From contig DDPO01000040.1 in the NCBI GenBank assembly GCA_002342225.1, positions 1 to 46,502 of the forward strand: a DNA stretch of 46,502 bases. The letters run 5' to 3'. A program made the translations under genes and the position numbers. Below, in pieces: positions 1 through 7,503 of this stretch. How positions within the stretch are numbered: position 1 is the stretch's first letter; each line of letters opens with the position of its first letter. The DNA comes from Bdellovibrionaceae bacterium UBA2466. Its GTDB lineage: Bacteria > Bdellovibrionota > FAC87 > UBA2466. Below the pieces are notes generated by a model that was not told the DNA's origin, ran no database searches, and worked only from the letters and a program-made list of their open reading frames with translations.

Positions 1-66
1 ATTGTTAAAAAAGGTCTCTATTATGAATTTCAAGGAGAAGTCCAGTTGGTGGAGGAGGCAATATGA
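1..66 (+). CDS. C-terminal end of an upstream gene (partial)
   Basis: An open frame runs from the first base to a TGA at 64-66 and gives about 21 residues ending in VQLVEEAI. Its stop overlaps the ATG of the next gene (ATGA, 63-66), a usual sign of translational coupling. The purine-rich GGAGGAGG inside this tail would serve as ribosome binding site for the downstream gene. The fragment is too short to assign a family. It could be chance, but the 4-bp overlap and strong site favour a real gene end. Confidence 0.5.
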   Translation: MVKKGLYYEFQGEVQLVEEAI

Positions 67-1172
67 AAATTAGAATTGCTACTTTTTTTATATTAATTTT
101 ATGCACACTTTCCAAATCTTTACTTGCTGACAATCTTCGATGTCTAGGAAGCGATGGTGGAACTCCGTTTTCGAACATAACCCATGATGTTTTAGCTAAA
201 CAGACAATCGTTAATTCTTCCGGTTTGGTCAGAGATTTTGTAGTTCACGAATCCTTGGGACAGATTGTTTACCGCAATGTCAGAAATCAGATTCGAGTAT
301 TGCACCTTGATCATTTGCGCGACCACTTTGTTAACTATTTCGGTGGTAAACTGTCCCGAGTTTCTGAGGATTCAAGGGGGCGAGTATTAAGTGCTCATTC
401 ACCGCACTACTTAGATACCCGTTATTCCATTAATTGGAGAGAATTTAATTTTGGTAAGCGAGTGACTCAGCATCTGTTCTCCGAAAAAGGAGATATATTC
501 AGCCTTGAAAACATCGTTCACCAGAAAGTGGGACTACTTAAAAGCAGTAGATATTTTTTCACTTTTTCTACATTCGAAAACGGACGTCCGATGAGAAGGC
601 AGTGTTTTATTCCCACTGGTTTTGGAACCCAGCTCACCTTAGCTCAAGGAAATCTGTTTCCCTATCTTCATTTTTATACAATCAAAAAGGGCGTTCTCGA
701 GGAAAAAGTAGTAGTTTATCGAATGGCAGTGAATCGCGTCGGTGCTGGAACCGCTTGTCCTATCGAAGAGATGACCCAATACCCCGTCGCTAACTTAGGT
801 GCAATCCACGCGTTTTATTACCTGAATTTGGACAATCAAGATTCCTATGCTTTCCACTTGGCAGATTCTAAGCGTAATCTCTTTTTAGATAAACCAGGTG
901 AATGTGCTTACTATAATTTTAGAGGTAGAACCCCCATTTTTATTTCACCCAAACATGCTTTGTTTGCATCTTGGAAAAAGGGTGAGGGCCTGGGATTACA
1001 CAATTTAAAAGATAAAACTGAAGTCTCTTTGTTTAAAAATGTTATTCAAAATGAGTTGGGTTCGGCAGACTTACATATCAGTGAGGATGGCAAAACTCTC
1101 TACAGTTCGTTAATGACCTCTCATGATCAAGGTGGAAAACTAATAGTTAAAACAGATCTACGAAATTTTTAG
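63..1172 (+). CDS. secreted protein of unknown function
   Basis: The 369-residue product starts with a Sec signal peptide: Lys/Arg near the start, a hydrophobic run at about residues 6-20, and a likely cut after LLA at about 22. The mature part has no membrane segment. It contains scattered Cys residues and a short stretch near the end (ISEDGKTLYSS) that resembles a blade of a TolB/WD40-type beta-propeller, which is weak evidence. It probably sits in the periplasm or outside the cell. The start is supported by GGAGGAGG a few bases upstream. The stop overlaps by 3 bases the stop of the convergent cox-cluster membrane gene. I do not recognise the family. Confidence 0.75.
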   Translation: MKIRIATFFILILCTLSKSLLADNLRCLGSDGGTPFSNITHDVLAKQTIVNSSGLVRDFVVHESLGQIVYRNVRNQIRVLHLDHLRDHFVNYFGGKLSRVSEDSRGRVLSAHSPHYLDTRYSINWREFNFGKRVTQHLFSEKGDIFSLENIVHQKVGLLKSSRYFFTFSTFENGRPMRRQCFIPTGFGTQLTLAQGNLFPYLHFYTIKKGVLEEKVVVYRMAVNRVGAGTACPIEEMTQYPVANLGAIHAFYYLNLDNQDSYAFHLADSKRNLFLDKPGECAYYNFRGRTPIFISPKHALFASWKKGEGLGLHNLKDKTEVSLFKNVIQNELGSADLHISEDGKTLYSSLMTSHDQGGKLIVKTDLRNF

Positions 1173-1570
1173 AATTGAGTTTGAATAGCTCGTTTACGCC
1201 AGAAAAGAAAAAGAGATCCAAAGCCCACTAAAACGGTACTGATAACCGCAAGAAGAAACCATACTCCAGCGTTCACACTTTTTACCATGGGCGAGTTAGG
1301 ATCTCCTAGGCAGACAGAACAGGCTAAGGATGTCTCAGGACGCATCAAAAGCCATCCTAAAAGAGCCAGAAATCCAATCTTTTTATATTTTTTTAAGAAC
1401 CAAAGTAAGTAGAGACTGAGAGCGGAAGCAACGACGAAAGAGCCAAAGGCGGCAACTAACATCCACGGACTACCAGTGGAGGAGTACTGAGAAAAACACC
1501 ATCCGCCAAAATAGGTCGAAAACAAAAACGATATTACTATAAAGAAAACATGAAACGCTTTTAGAGACAT
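1169..1570 (-). CDS. cox-cluster small membrane protein with CSVC motif
   Basis: This 133-residue protein has about four hydrophobic segments (roughly 5-24, 37-58, 65-84, 102-124). In the middle is ACSVCLGDPNSP, with Cys84 and Cys87. Residues 66-84 read like an internal signal peptide running up to Cys84, so the protein looks like two small membrane modules joined: a two-segment N-terminal part and a C-terminal part with the CSVC loop and one last helix. It is the last gene of the oxidase operon, 30 bp after coxD, so a role in oxidase assembly, metal handling or stability is plausible. That role rests on position only. The loop is likely extracytoplasmic. Confidence 0.7.
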   Translation of the reverse strand: MSLKAFHVFFIVISFLFSTYFGGWCFSQYSSTGSPWMLVAAFGSFVVASALSLYLLWFLKKYKKIGFLALLGWLLMRPETSLACSVCLGDPNSPMVKSVNAGVWFLLAVISTVLVGFGSLFLFWRKRAIQTQF

Positions 1571-1600
1571 AAAACCACTATCTCCTTGAGTAAAACTTAA

Positions 1601-1912
1601 TCAATAAGTTGTCTGAGGTCCGTGTAATGTAAACAGCGGAATCAACATACAGAAACCAAAAAGAATAACCGTCAGCCACAAGAGGCTGTAAATAATCTTT
1701 TTCTCATCCATTAAATGCATAAAGTAAGCAGCTACTAAGCCGCCTTTCATGCTAGCCACGGCCATCGCTAAAAGTACAGCTTGGAAAATCGGGAGATGCA
1801 AATACGAAATAGCGACCGTTACTATTGTAAGGCCCAAAAGAGCACCGAAAACTACATAGTATTTTCTTACGTGCTTTTTGACCTCTTCCACTGTCATTTC
1901 GCCGTGACCCAT
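1601..1912 (-). CDS. coxD: cytochrome c oxidase subunit IV (prokaryotic type)
   Basis: A 103-residue protein with three predicted helices: about 20-40, 45-67 (containing the typical KGGLVAAYFMHL) and 76-96. The conserved Lys-Gly...Tyr-Phe-Met-His segment is characteristic of the COX4_pro / caa3 subunit IV family. It packs beside subunits I and III in the inner membrane and has no redox centre. It lies 27 bp downstream of coxC in the same operon. AAGGAGA precedes its ATG by a suitable distance. Its size matches the family (about 95-110). Confidence 0.9.
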   Translation of the reverse strand: MGHGEMTVEEVKKHVRKYYVVFGALLGLTIVTVAISYLHLPIFQAVLLAMAVASMKGGLVAAYFMHLMDEKKIIYSLLWLTVILFGFCMLIPLFTLHGPQTTY

Positions 1913-1939
1913 ATCGATATCTCCTTAAACTGTTTTAAA

Positions 1940-2539
1940 TTATAACAAGTACAATGCAGGAAACAAAAAGATCCAAACCAAGTCCACAAAGTGCCAGTAA
2001 AGTCCAGCACACTCAATACGGCCAGTGAATCTCTCGGGCTCTTTTTCCCACATCTTGCTGCCGGGTCCGATGAGATAAAGATTGGTGATGATTCCGCCAA
2101 TCACATGAAGCCCATGAAGCCCTGTTAATGTGAAGTAAACTGCATAAAAGGTACTAGTGGATGGGAAATGTCCGTGGTGAAATTTACTGGTGTACTCAAT
2201 GTATTTGATCACCAAGAAACCAAACGATAGAAGAATGGTTAATCCCATGTTGAACTTAAATTTTTTCAAATCCTTCATTTTAAGAGCGGCCCAAGACAAA
2301 ACAATCGTTACGCTCGAAGTGATTAGAAAAACGGTGTTCAAGGTAGCCAAAGGTACGTTTAAAACATCCGAACCATGAGCTGGCCAATCGGTAGCGGAAG
2401 TTCTCATGATGATCAAAGTTGAGAACAGAGCTCCAAAAAGCATGACTTCTGAGGCCAAGAACAACCACATGCCTAATTTGGCATTAGTGACCCCGGTAAC
2501 TGGATGTGGTTCATCGATATAAGGTATAAGAGCTGACAT
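1940..2539 (-). CDS. coxC: cytochrome c oxidase subunit III
   Basis: This 199-residue membrane protein is the five-helix form of haem-copper oxidase subunit III, which lacks the first two helices of the longer version. It has the family signatures KLGMWLFLASEVMLFG near residue 21, TGLHGLHVIGG near 138, and a C-terminal YWHFVDLVWIFLFP. Subunit III stabilises subunit I and its proton uptake. The start codon overlaps the coxA stop by one base (at 2539), so the two are translationally coupled. Confidence 0.95.
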   Translation of the reverse strand: MSALIPYIDEPHPVTGVTNAKLGMWLFLASEVMLFGALFSTLIIMRTSATDWPAHGSDVLNVPLATLNTVFLITSSVTIVLSWAALKMKDLKKFKFNMGLTILLSFGFLVIKYIEYTSKFHHGHFPSTSTFYAVYFTLTGLHGLHVIGGIITNLYLIGPGSKMWEKEPERFTGRIECAGLYWHFVDLVWIFLFPALYLL

Positions 2540-4311
2540 TAGGCCTCCTGTACAAACTGCGGTAAAAGTTTTTTGTTTGAAGAATACTCGTAAGGTGCTC
2601 GGTAAACTTCAACTGGAGTTGTGAAGTTTTCATGAGGGGGTGGCGAACTTGCCGCCCATTCCAGAGTAGTAGCACCCCATGGATTGTTTGATTCTGCTTT
2701 TTTACCCCATTTCCAGCTTGTGGCCATGTTGTAAAGGAACGGCAATTGAGCGATAGCTAGAATCCAAGCTGATACCGACATAATAACGTTTAAGGGTTGT
2801 GCAGCCAATCCATGAGCATAAACCGTTTGATCATAAAGACGACGAGAAACGCCAGCCATACCCATGAAGAACATCGGCATAAAGACACCATTAATTGCGA
2901 TGACCGACAGCCAGAAGTGGATTTTTCCAAGAGTGTCACTCATGAAACGTCCCGAGATTTTTGGGTACCAGTGGTAAACACCAGCCATCAGCGCGAACAA
3001 TGTTCCGGGGGCGACTACGTAATGGAAATGACCGATCACATAATAAGTATCGTGTAAGTGGATATCCGATGCAGTTAACCCCAGCGGTAGACCCGTGAGC
3101 CCACCGATTGCAAACATGGGAAGAAATGCAGTTGCGAATAGCATTGGCACTGTGTACCTGATCGAAGCTCCCCACAAGGTTAATAAATAGGTCGTTAGAA
3201 TGATCACCGAGGGCACCGAAATAATCATGGTGGTTGCTTGGAAGAATGTGCTCATAGTGACGCCCATTCCTGTCATGAACATATGATGGGCCCAAACGAT
3301 AAAGGACATGAATCCTAAGAACAACATTGAGTAAACCAAGGTCTTATAACCATATAATGGCTTCTTGGTATTGACCGCGATGATCTCTCCTACGATTCCA
3401 ACAGCTGGAAGAATCAACACGTAAACTTCCGGATGAGCCAAGAACCAGAAAAGATGTTGCCAAAGGATTGGATTTCCACCGCCGCTTGCTTTCCAAGCTT
3501 CACCGCTAACTACAAGTCCTGATGGCATGAAGAAGCTTGTTCCTCCTACTCTATCCATTAACTGCATGATGCCCGCGGCTTCAAGGGGAGGAAAAGCTAG
3601 CAAAAGAAGAAAAGCGGTAGTTACTTGAGCCCAGACTAGGACTGGCCAACGCATGAAGGACAAACCCTTCACTCGGAGTTGAATAGCCGTAACGATAGTG
3701 TTCACAGAGCCCAGCAAAGATGAAGTGATTAGAAACACCATTCCCAGTAGCCACATACTTTGTCCGGTAAATAATCCACCCCAAAATCCCTCTCCAGGTC
3801 CATTGACTACGGACAAAGGCGGGTAAGAGGTCCAACCAGAAGCTGCAGCTCCCGTGGGGGTCATGAAACTTAGCAACATGACAATTCCACCGACGAAGTA
3901 GACCCAATAGCTCATCATGTTTAATTTAGGGAAAGCCATATCATGGGCTCCCACTTGGAGAGGCACTAAATAGTTACCAAAAGCACCTACTGCAAGGGGA
4001 ACGACGCCTAAGAACACCATGATGGTCCCATGCATAGCTCCGAACTGATTGTACAACTCAGGGCTTAAAACCCCATCTTCAGTAAAAAGTTTGCCGATGA
4101 GAGGAATCGCCTGTTTTGGGAAGGCCAGTTGCCATCTCATGAGGAGCATCAAACTGAATCCGAAAAGTAAAAAGAAAACAGCAGTAATACCGTACTGAAG
4201 TCCAATGACTTTGTGGTCAGTTGAGAAAATATATTTTCGCCAAAAAGGGAGTTCATGTCCCCCATGACTGTGATCATGACCGTGTGAATGGTTGTGTGAA
4301 TCGTGTGACAT
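2539..4311 (-). CDS. coxA: cytochrome c oxidase subunit I (haem-copper, A1 type)
   Basis: This 590-residue catalytic subunit reduces O2 at the haem a3-CuB site and pumps protons. Visible residues are His94 (haem a) in MHGTIMVF; AHPEVY at 292-297 with His293 (CuB), Glu295 (end of the D channel) and Tyr297 (cross-linked Tyr); His342-His343 in WAHHMF (CuB); and His428 and His430 in IGHFHY (haems a3 and a). Lys316/317 lie where the K channel is expected. This is the A1 pattern. About the first 19 residues form a His-rich tail with eight His that is not part of the core fold. It starts directly after the coxB stop and is followed by coxC with 1 bp overlap. Confidence 0.98.
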   Translation of the reverse strand: MSHDSHNHSHGHDHSHGGHELPFWRKYIFSTDHKVIGLQYGITAVFFLLFGFSLMLLMRWQLAFPKQAIPLIGKLFTEDGVLSPELYNQFGAMHGTIMVFLGVVPLAVGAFGNYLVPLQVGAHDMAFPKLNMMSYWVYFVGGIVMLLSFMTPTGAAASGWTSYPPLSVVNGPGEGFWGGLFTGQSMWLLGMVFLITSSLLGSVNTIVTAIQLRVKGLSFMRWPVLVWAQVTTAFLLLLAFPPLEAAGIMQLMDRVGGTSFFMPSGLVVSGEAWKASGGGNPILWQHLFWFLAHPEVYVLILPAVGIVGEIIAVNTKKPLYGYKTLVYSMLFLGFMSFIVWAHHMFMTGMGVTMSTFFQATTMIISVPSVIILTTYLLTLWGASIRYTVPMLFATAFLPMFAIGGLTGLPLGLTASDIHLHDTYYVIGHFHYVVAPGTLFALMAGVYHWYPKISGRFMSDTLGKIHFWLSVIAINGVFMPMFFMGMAGVSRRLYDQTVYAHGLAAQPLNVIMSVSAWILAIAQLPFLYNMATSWKWGKKAESNNPWGATTLEWAASSPPPHENFTTPVEVYRAPYEYSSNKKLLPQFVQEA

Positions 4312-5106
4312 TTATTTGTTCTCCCCAGTGGGCTCAGTTGCAGTTGCAGCATCACCTAATAAGCTTTTTTCTTCTTCGTTGTACCAAGCATCATATTCTT
4401 CCTGAGTCATAACATTGAAGAATCCGCGCATTTGTGTGTGACCCACACCACAAAGTTGGGCGCAAGCAATTTCAAATTTTCCTGTTTGTGTTGCTTCGAA
4501 CCACAAAGGAATAGTCATTCCTGGAATAGCGTCTTGTTTTACTCTCATGACAGGCAAAAAGAAGTTGTGGATCACATCTTTAGCACTTAGTTGAACGATA
4601 ATCTTCTTATTGACTGGAATGTTTAGGAAGTTAGGGCTGATGATGTCATCCACTCCGTTGGGGTCATTTCTATCGAGCCCAGTGGGGTTGGTTCCATCAA
4701 TCAATTCGTTCTTAAGTTGTCCAAACTTTCCATCCCGTCCAGGATAGTGAATGGTCCAAGCAAACTGTTCTGCAGTAACTTTAACTACGAGAGCTTCGGA
4801 TTCCTTAGGAAAATCTTGTTTTACTCTCGCCCAAATAGGTGCCGAGAAAAAAATTAACAAACAGGCTTCAATAATAATGATTCCTATTTCAATGTACTTA
4901 GGCAGTACGAAGTGAGCGTTGCCCGTGACGTCAGCTTCATGCCCTGGACGTTCCCTGAACTTAAATAAGCAGTAAACTAAGTAAAGACCCCATCCGATAA
5001 ATAGGACGGCCATGAACCAGTGTAGTGTAGAGATTAAGTTGTCGATTTCAGCGCCATGGGTTGAAATATTAGGTGGTAGCCAAAATCCGTATTTTGGTTG
5101 TTCCAT
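4312..5106 (-). CDS. coxB: cytochrome c oxidase subunit II
   Basis: This 264-residue subunit carries CuA and takes electrons from cytochrome c. There are two membrane helices (about 28-48 and 72-90) and then a periplasmic cupredoxin domain. The CuA ligands are all present: His180 in VIHNFFLP, then Cys215, Cys219, His223 and Met226 in CAQLCGVGHTQM. There is no C-terminal cytochrome c domain (no CxxCH), so it is the plain aa3 form, and electrons must come from a separate cytochrome c not found in this window. No lipobox is seen. It is the first gene of the operon. Confidence 0.97.
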   Translation of the reverse strand: MEQPKYGFWLPPNISTHGAEIDNLISTLHWFMAVLFIGWGLYLVYCLFKFRERPGHEADVTGNAHFVLPKYIEIGIIIIEACLLIFFSAPIWARVKQDFPKESEALVVKVTAEQFAWTIHYPGRDGKFGQLKNELIDGTNPTGLDRNDPNGVDDIISPNFLNIPVNKKIIVQLSAKDVIHNFFLPVMRVKQDAIPGMTIPLWFEATQTGKFEIACAQLCGVGHTQMRGFFNVMTQEEYDAWYNEEEKSLLGDAATATEPTGENK

Positions 5107-5150
5107 TATGTCGTCTTCCTCTCAAATGAATGATTGAGAAATTTTAAACA

Positions 5151-5176
5151 ATTAGAAGCCAAATGAAAATTCTAAT
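5151..5176. repeat. inverted repeat in the coxB leader
   Basis: ATTAGAA (5151-5157) and TTCTAAT (5170-5176) are perfect 7-bp arms with a 12-bp spacer. They lie between the proposed cox promoter and coxB. This could be a regulator site or an mRNA hairpin; the arms are AT-rich, so chance is also possible. Confidence 0.35.
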
Positions 5177-5219
5177 CATTAAAAACAGCACAACTCGATG
5201 AGCTATTTATGACCGCTAG

Positions 5220-5248
5220 AAGCTAAACACGTCGATAGGGGCTGTCAA
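5220..5248 (-). promoter_or_regulatory. sigma70-type promoter of the cox operon
   Basis: Read on the minus strand, a perfect TTGACA (plus-strand 5243-5248) is followed after 17 bp by TAGCTT (5220-5225). It lies about 110 bp ahead of coxB, leaving a long untranslated leader. That leader holds the inverted repeat at 5151-5176. Confidence 0.55.
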
Positions 5249-5293
5249 TATTTGATGACAAAATTTAGAAGAGGTTTAAAGTAGGAAATTAAC

Positions 5294-6595
5294 ATGGGAT
5301 CCGAACTTAAATATTTAACTGGTTTTAACAACCATTTCGAATCTGAGGCTCTGGTGGCGGCCTTGCCCCATGGACAGAATTCCCCCCAAAAACCCCCTTT
5401 TGGTTTGTATGCGGAACAGTTGAGTGGGTCTGCATTTACGGCTTTGCGGCATGAAAATCAAAAAACCTGGTTCTATCGAATTAGACCTTCTGTTCTTCAT
5501 GAAGCTTTTAGCCCGTTTAAACAGGATTTGTGGAGAACTGGGCCATTTATAGATGAGGTTCCAAATCCCAATCAAATGCGTTGGGATCCGATTATTCCCC
5601 CAAAAAAACCCATGGATTTCGTTGATGGGGTCATGACGATAGCGGGCAATGGGGCTGCGGCTCATAACATGGGCTGCGCAGCTCATGTTTATTTCATGAA
5701 TAAACCAATGACCGATCGGTTCTTTTACAATTCCGATGGTGAGTTGCTTTTTGTCCCACGACAGGGAGAAGTCGTTTTCAGAACCGAATGTGGTGTTCTT
5801 TCAGTTAAGCCAGGGGAGATCGCGGTCATCCCGAGAGGAATGAAGTTTCAAGCGGGACCGTCTGGGGATGCTGCAGAGGGTTATTTGTGTGAGAACTACG
5901 GGTCCAATTTTAGGTTGCCAGGGCTAGGGCCCATTGGTGCCAATGGTCTTGCAAACCCTCGACATTTTCTGACCCCTGTTGCTGCTTATGAAGATAAAAC
6001 TAGCAAGTTTAAGTTAGTGACTAAATTTCAGGGGCGATTTTGGGAGGCCGAAATCGACCATTCACCCCTTGATGTTGTCGCTTGGGCTGGAAACTACGTT
6101 CCTTACAAATATGATTTAAGTCTTTTTAATACTATCAACACGGTTAGCTTTGATCATCCTGATCCTTCGATTTTTACTGTATTGACTTCACCGACCCAAA
6201 CCCCAGGTTTAGCCAATGTAGATTTTGTGATCTTTCCAAGTCGTTGGATGGTCGCTGAAAATACCTTTAGACCTCCGTACTATCACAGAAACTACATGAG
6301 CGAGTTCATGGGACTTATTTACGGACAGTACGATGCAAAACCAGATGGTTTTGCGCCGGGGGGAATGAGTTTACATAATGCGATGTCAGCCCACGGACCG
6401 GATGCCGATGCATTTAAAAAAGGAACGGAAGCTGAATTAAATCCCCATTATTATGAAAAAACTTTAGCTTTTATGTTTGAAAGTAACCAGGTCTTTATCC
6501 CTACGTCATTTGCTATGTCGACTCCCAGTCGACAGAAGGATTATTTAGGTTCCTGGCGTGGGTTGAAAAGCCATTTTGATCCCAAAAAGAGGTAA
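5294..6595 (+). CDS. hmgA: homogentisate 1,2-dioxygenase
   Basis: This 433-residue non-haem Fe(II) enzyme opens the ring of homogentisate to maleylacetoacetate in tyrosine/phenylalanine breakdown. The three iron ligands are visible at His331 (in RPPYYHRN), Glu337 (in SEFMGL) and His367 (in SAHGPD). They align with human His335, Glu341 and His371 at a constant offset of 4. The length fits the family. The N-terminal YLTGFNNHFESEA is also typical. The later pathway genes (isomerase, fumarylacetoacetase) are not in this window. A likely iron-dependent enzyme follows after 3 bp. Confidence 0.97.
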   Translation: MGSELKYLTGFNNHFESEALVAALPHGQNSPQKPPFGLYAEQLSGSAFTALRHENQKTWFYRIRPSVLHEAFSPFKQDLWRTGPFIDEVPNPNQMRWDPIIPPKKPMDFVDGVMTIAGNGAAAHNMGCAAHVYFMNKPMTDRFFYNSDGELLFVPRQGEVVFRTECGVLSVKPGEIAVIPRGMKFQAGPSGDAAEGYLCENYGSNFRLPGLGPIGANGLANPRHFLTPVAAYEDKTSKFKLVTKFQGRFWEAEIDHSPLDVVAWAGNYVPYKYDLSLFNTINTVSFDHPDPSIFTVLTSPTQTPGLANVDFVIFPSRWMVAENTFRPPYYHRNYMSEFMGLIYGQYDAKPDGFAPGGMSLHNAMSAHGPDADAFKKGTEAELNPHYYEKTLAFMFESNQVFIPTSFAMSTPSRQKDYLGSWRGLKSHFDPKKR

Positions 6596-6598
6596 TTT

Positions 6599-7495
6599 AT
6601 GAAAGCACCCGAGACAATCTCAGAAGAAATTGCTGCTAAAGTTAAGCGAGGAGAAATTCCTCAAAGTAGAGTAGGGGAGTACCACAAACTTTTAGAAAGA
6701 ATTAAAAAAGAAATTCTTCCTCATGAAGTAATCACAAATAATAAATTTTGTGCTTGGTTTAAGAACGGGCATATTGATAGAGAAGATGTCCGCCATTTTT
6801 TGGTGCAGTTTTCTGTTTTTTCTAATCTCTTCATCGAAGCTCAACTGAAAAAGACAATCAACGCTCCGACGCTCGAAGCGATGCATGCTTCGAAACAGAT
6901 TTTAATGAATGAGTTGGGGGTCGTATTTAAGCCGACAAAAAAGAAAACGAGCGAAGACGTCTCTGCAGATGTCGAAAAAGATATTGTTCAAGAAGAGGGG
7001 ACTGTTGATGGTGGAACTTTCTTTTTCAAAGCAGCTCATTTTGAATGGATGCTAAGAATGACCTCTCACGTTGGACTCACTTATAACGATGTTGGCAAGC
7101 GTCGAAACGGAACCAAATCGACCCTTTTCTTTTGTGATGAGCTTTGCAGAATTTATGGCTCAGAGGATACTCATGTGGGTCTAGGTGCCAGTTTTGCTGT
7201 TGAAAATTGGGCTGCAGCTGGATTTTGGAAAGAGTTGATATCGGGTTTACATGCTTTCAAAGAGCGAGAATGCCCTCAATTGCCGTTGGCCTTTTTTAGC
7301 TGGCACGACAAAGTCGAAGACCAACATGCAGCTCACACTTGGGATGAGCTTGAGGAGACTTTCTTCTCAATGGATCTTGACCAAGAAAAATTCATTCAGG
7401 CTGGCAAAGAGATGTTAGATGGGGTTAACGCTTTTTGGAAAGGCCTAGATGAAGACAGAAAAAGGCGAGACTCCCAAAGAAAAATAGCGAGCTGA
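6599..7495 (+). CDS. haem-oxygenase-fold (HDO-like) putative iron enzyme
   Basis: This 298-residue protein is mostly helical and soluble. Residues 236-243 (HDKVEDQH) give His-x3-Glu-x2-His, followed by His246, and Glu202 lies in the helix VENWAAAGFW. This resembles the metal-binding helices of the haem-oxygenase-like diiron oxidase/oxygenase superfamily (relatives include UndA and CADD). Glu105 and His147 are candidate further ligands but are less certain. An insert rich in Lys and Glu at about 110-138 is likely a loop. It starts 3 bp after hmgA, so it is almost surely co-transcribed and may act in aromatic or amino acid breakdown. The reaction and substrate are unknown. Confidence 0.7.
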   Translation: MKAPETISEEIAAKVKRGEIPQSRVGEYHKLLERIKKEILPHEVITNNKFCAWFKNGHIDREDVRHFLVQFSVFSNLFIEAQLKKTINAPTLEAMHASKQILMNELGVVFKPTKKKTSEDVSADVEKDIVQEEGTVDGGTFFFKAAHFEWMLRMTSHVGLTYNDVGKRRNGTKSTLFFCDELCRIYGSEDTHVGLGASFAVENWAAAGFWKELISGLHAFKERECPQLPLAFFSWHDKVEDQHAAHTWDELEETFFSMDLDQEKFIQAGKEMLDGVNAFWKGLDEDRKRRDSQRKIAS

Positions 7496-7503
7496 TTTAA
7501 AGA

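Noticed and set aside
2936..3295. 119-codon minus-strand frame inside coxA in another frame
   Set aside because: Overlaps the most conserved part of coxA and shows no motif of its own.
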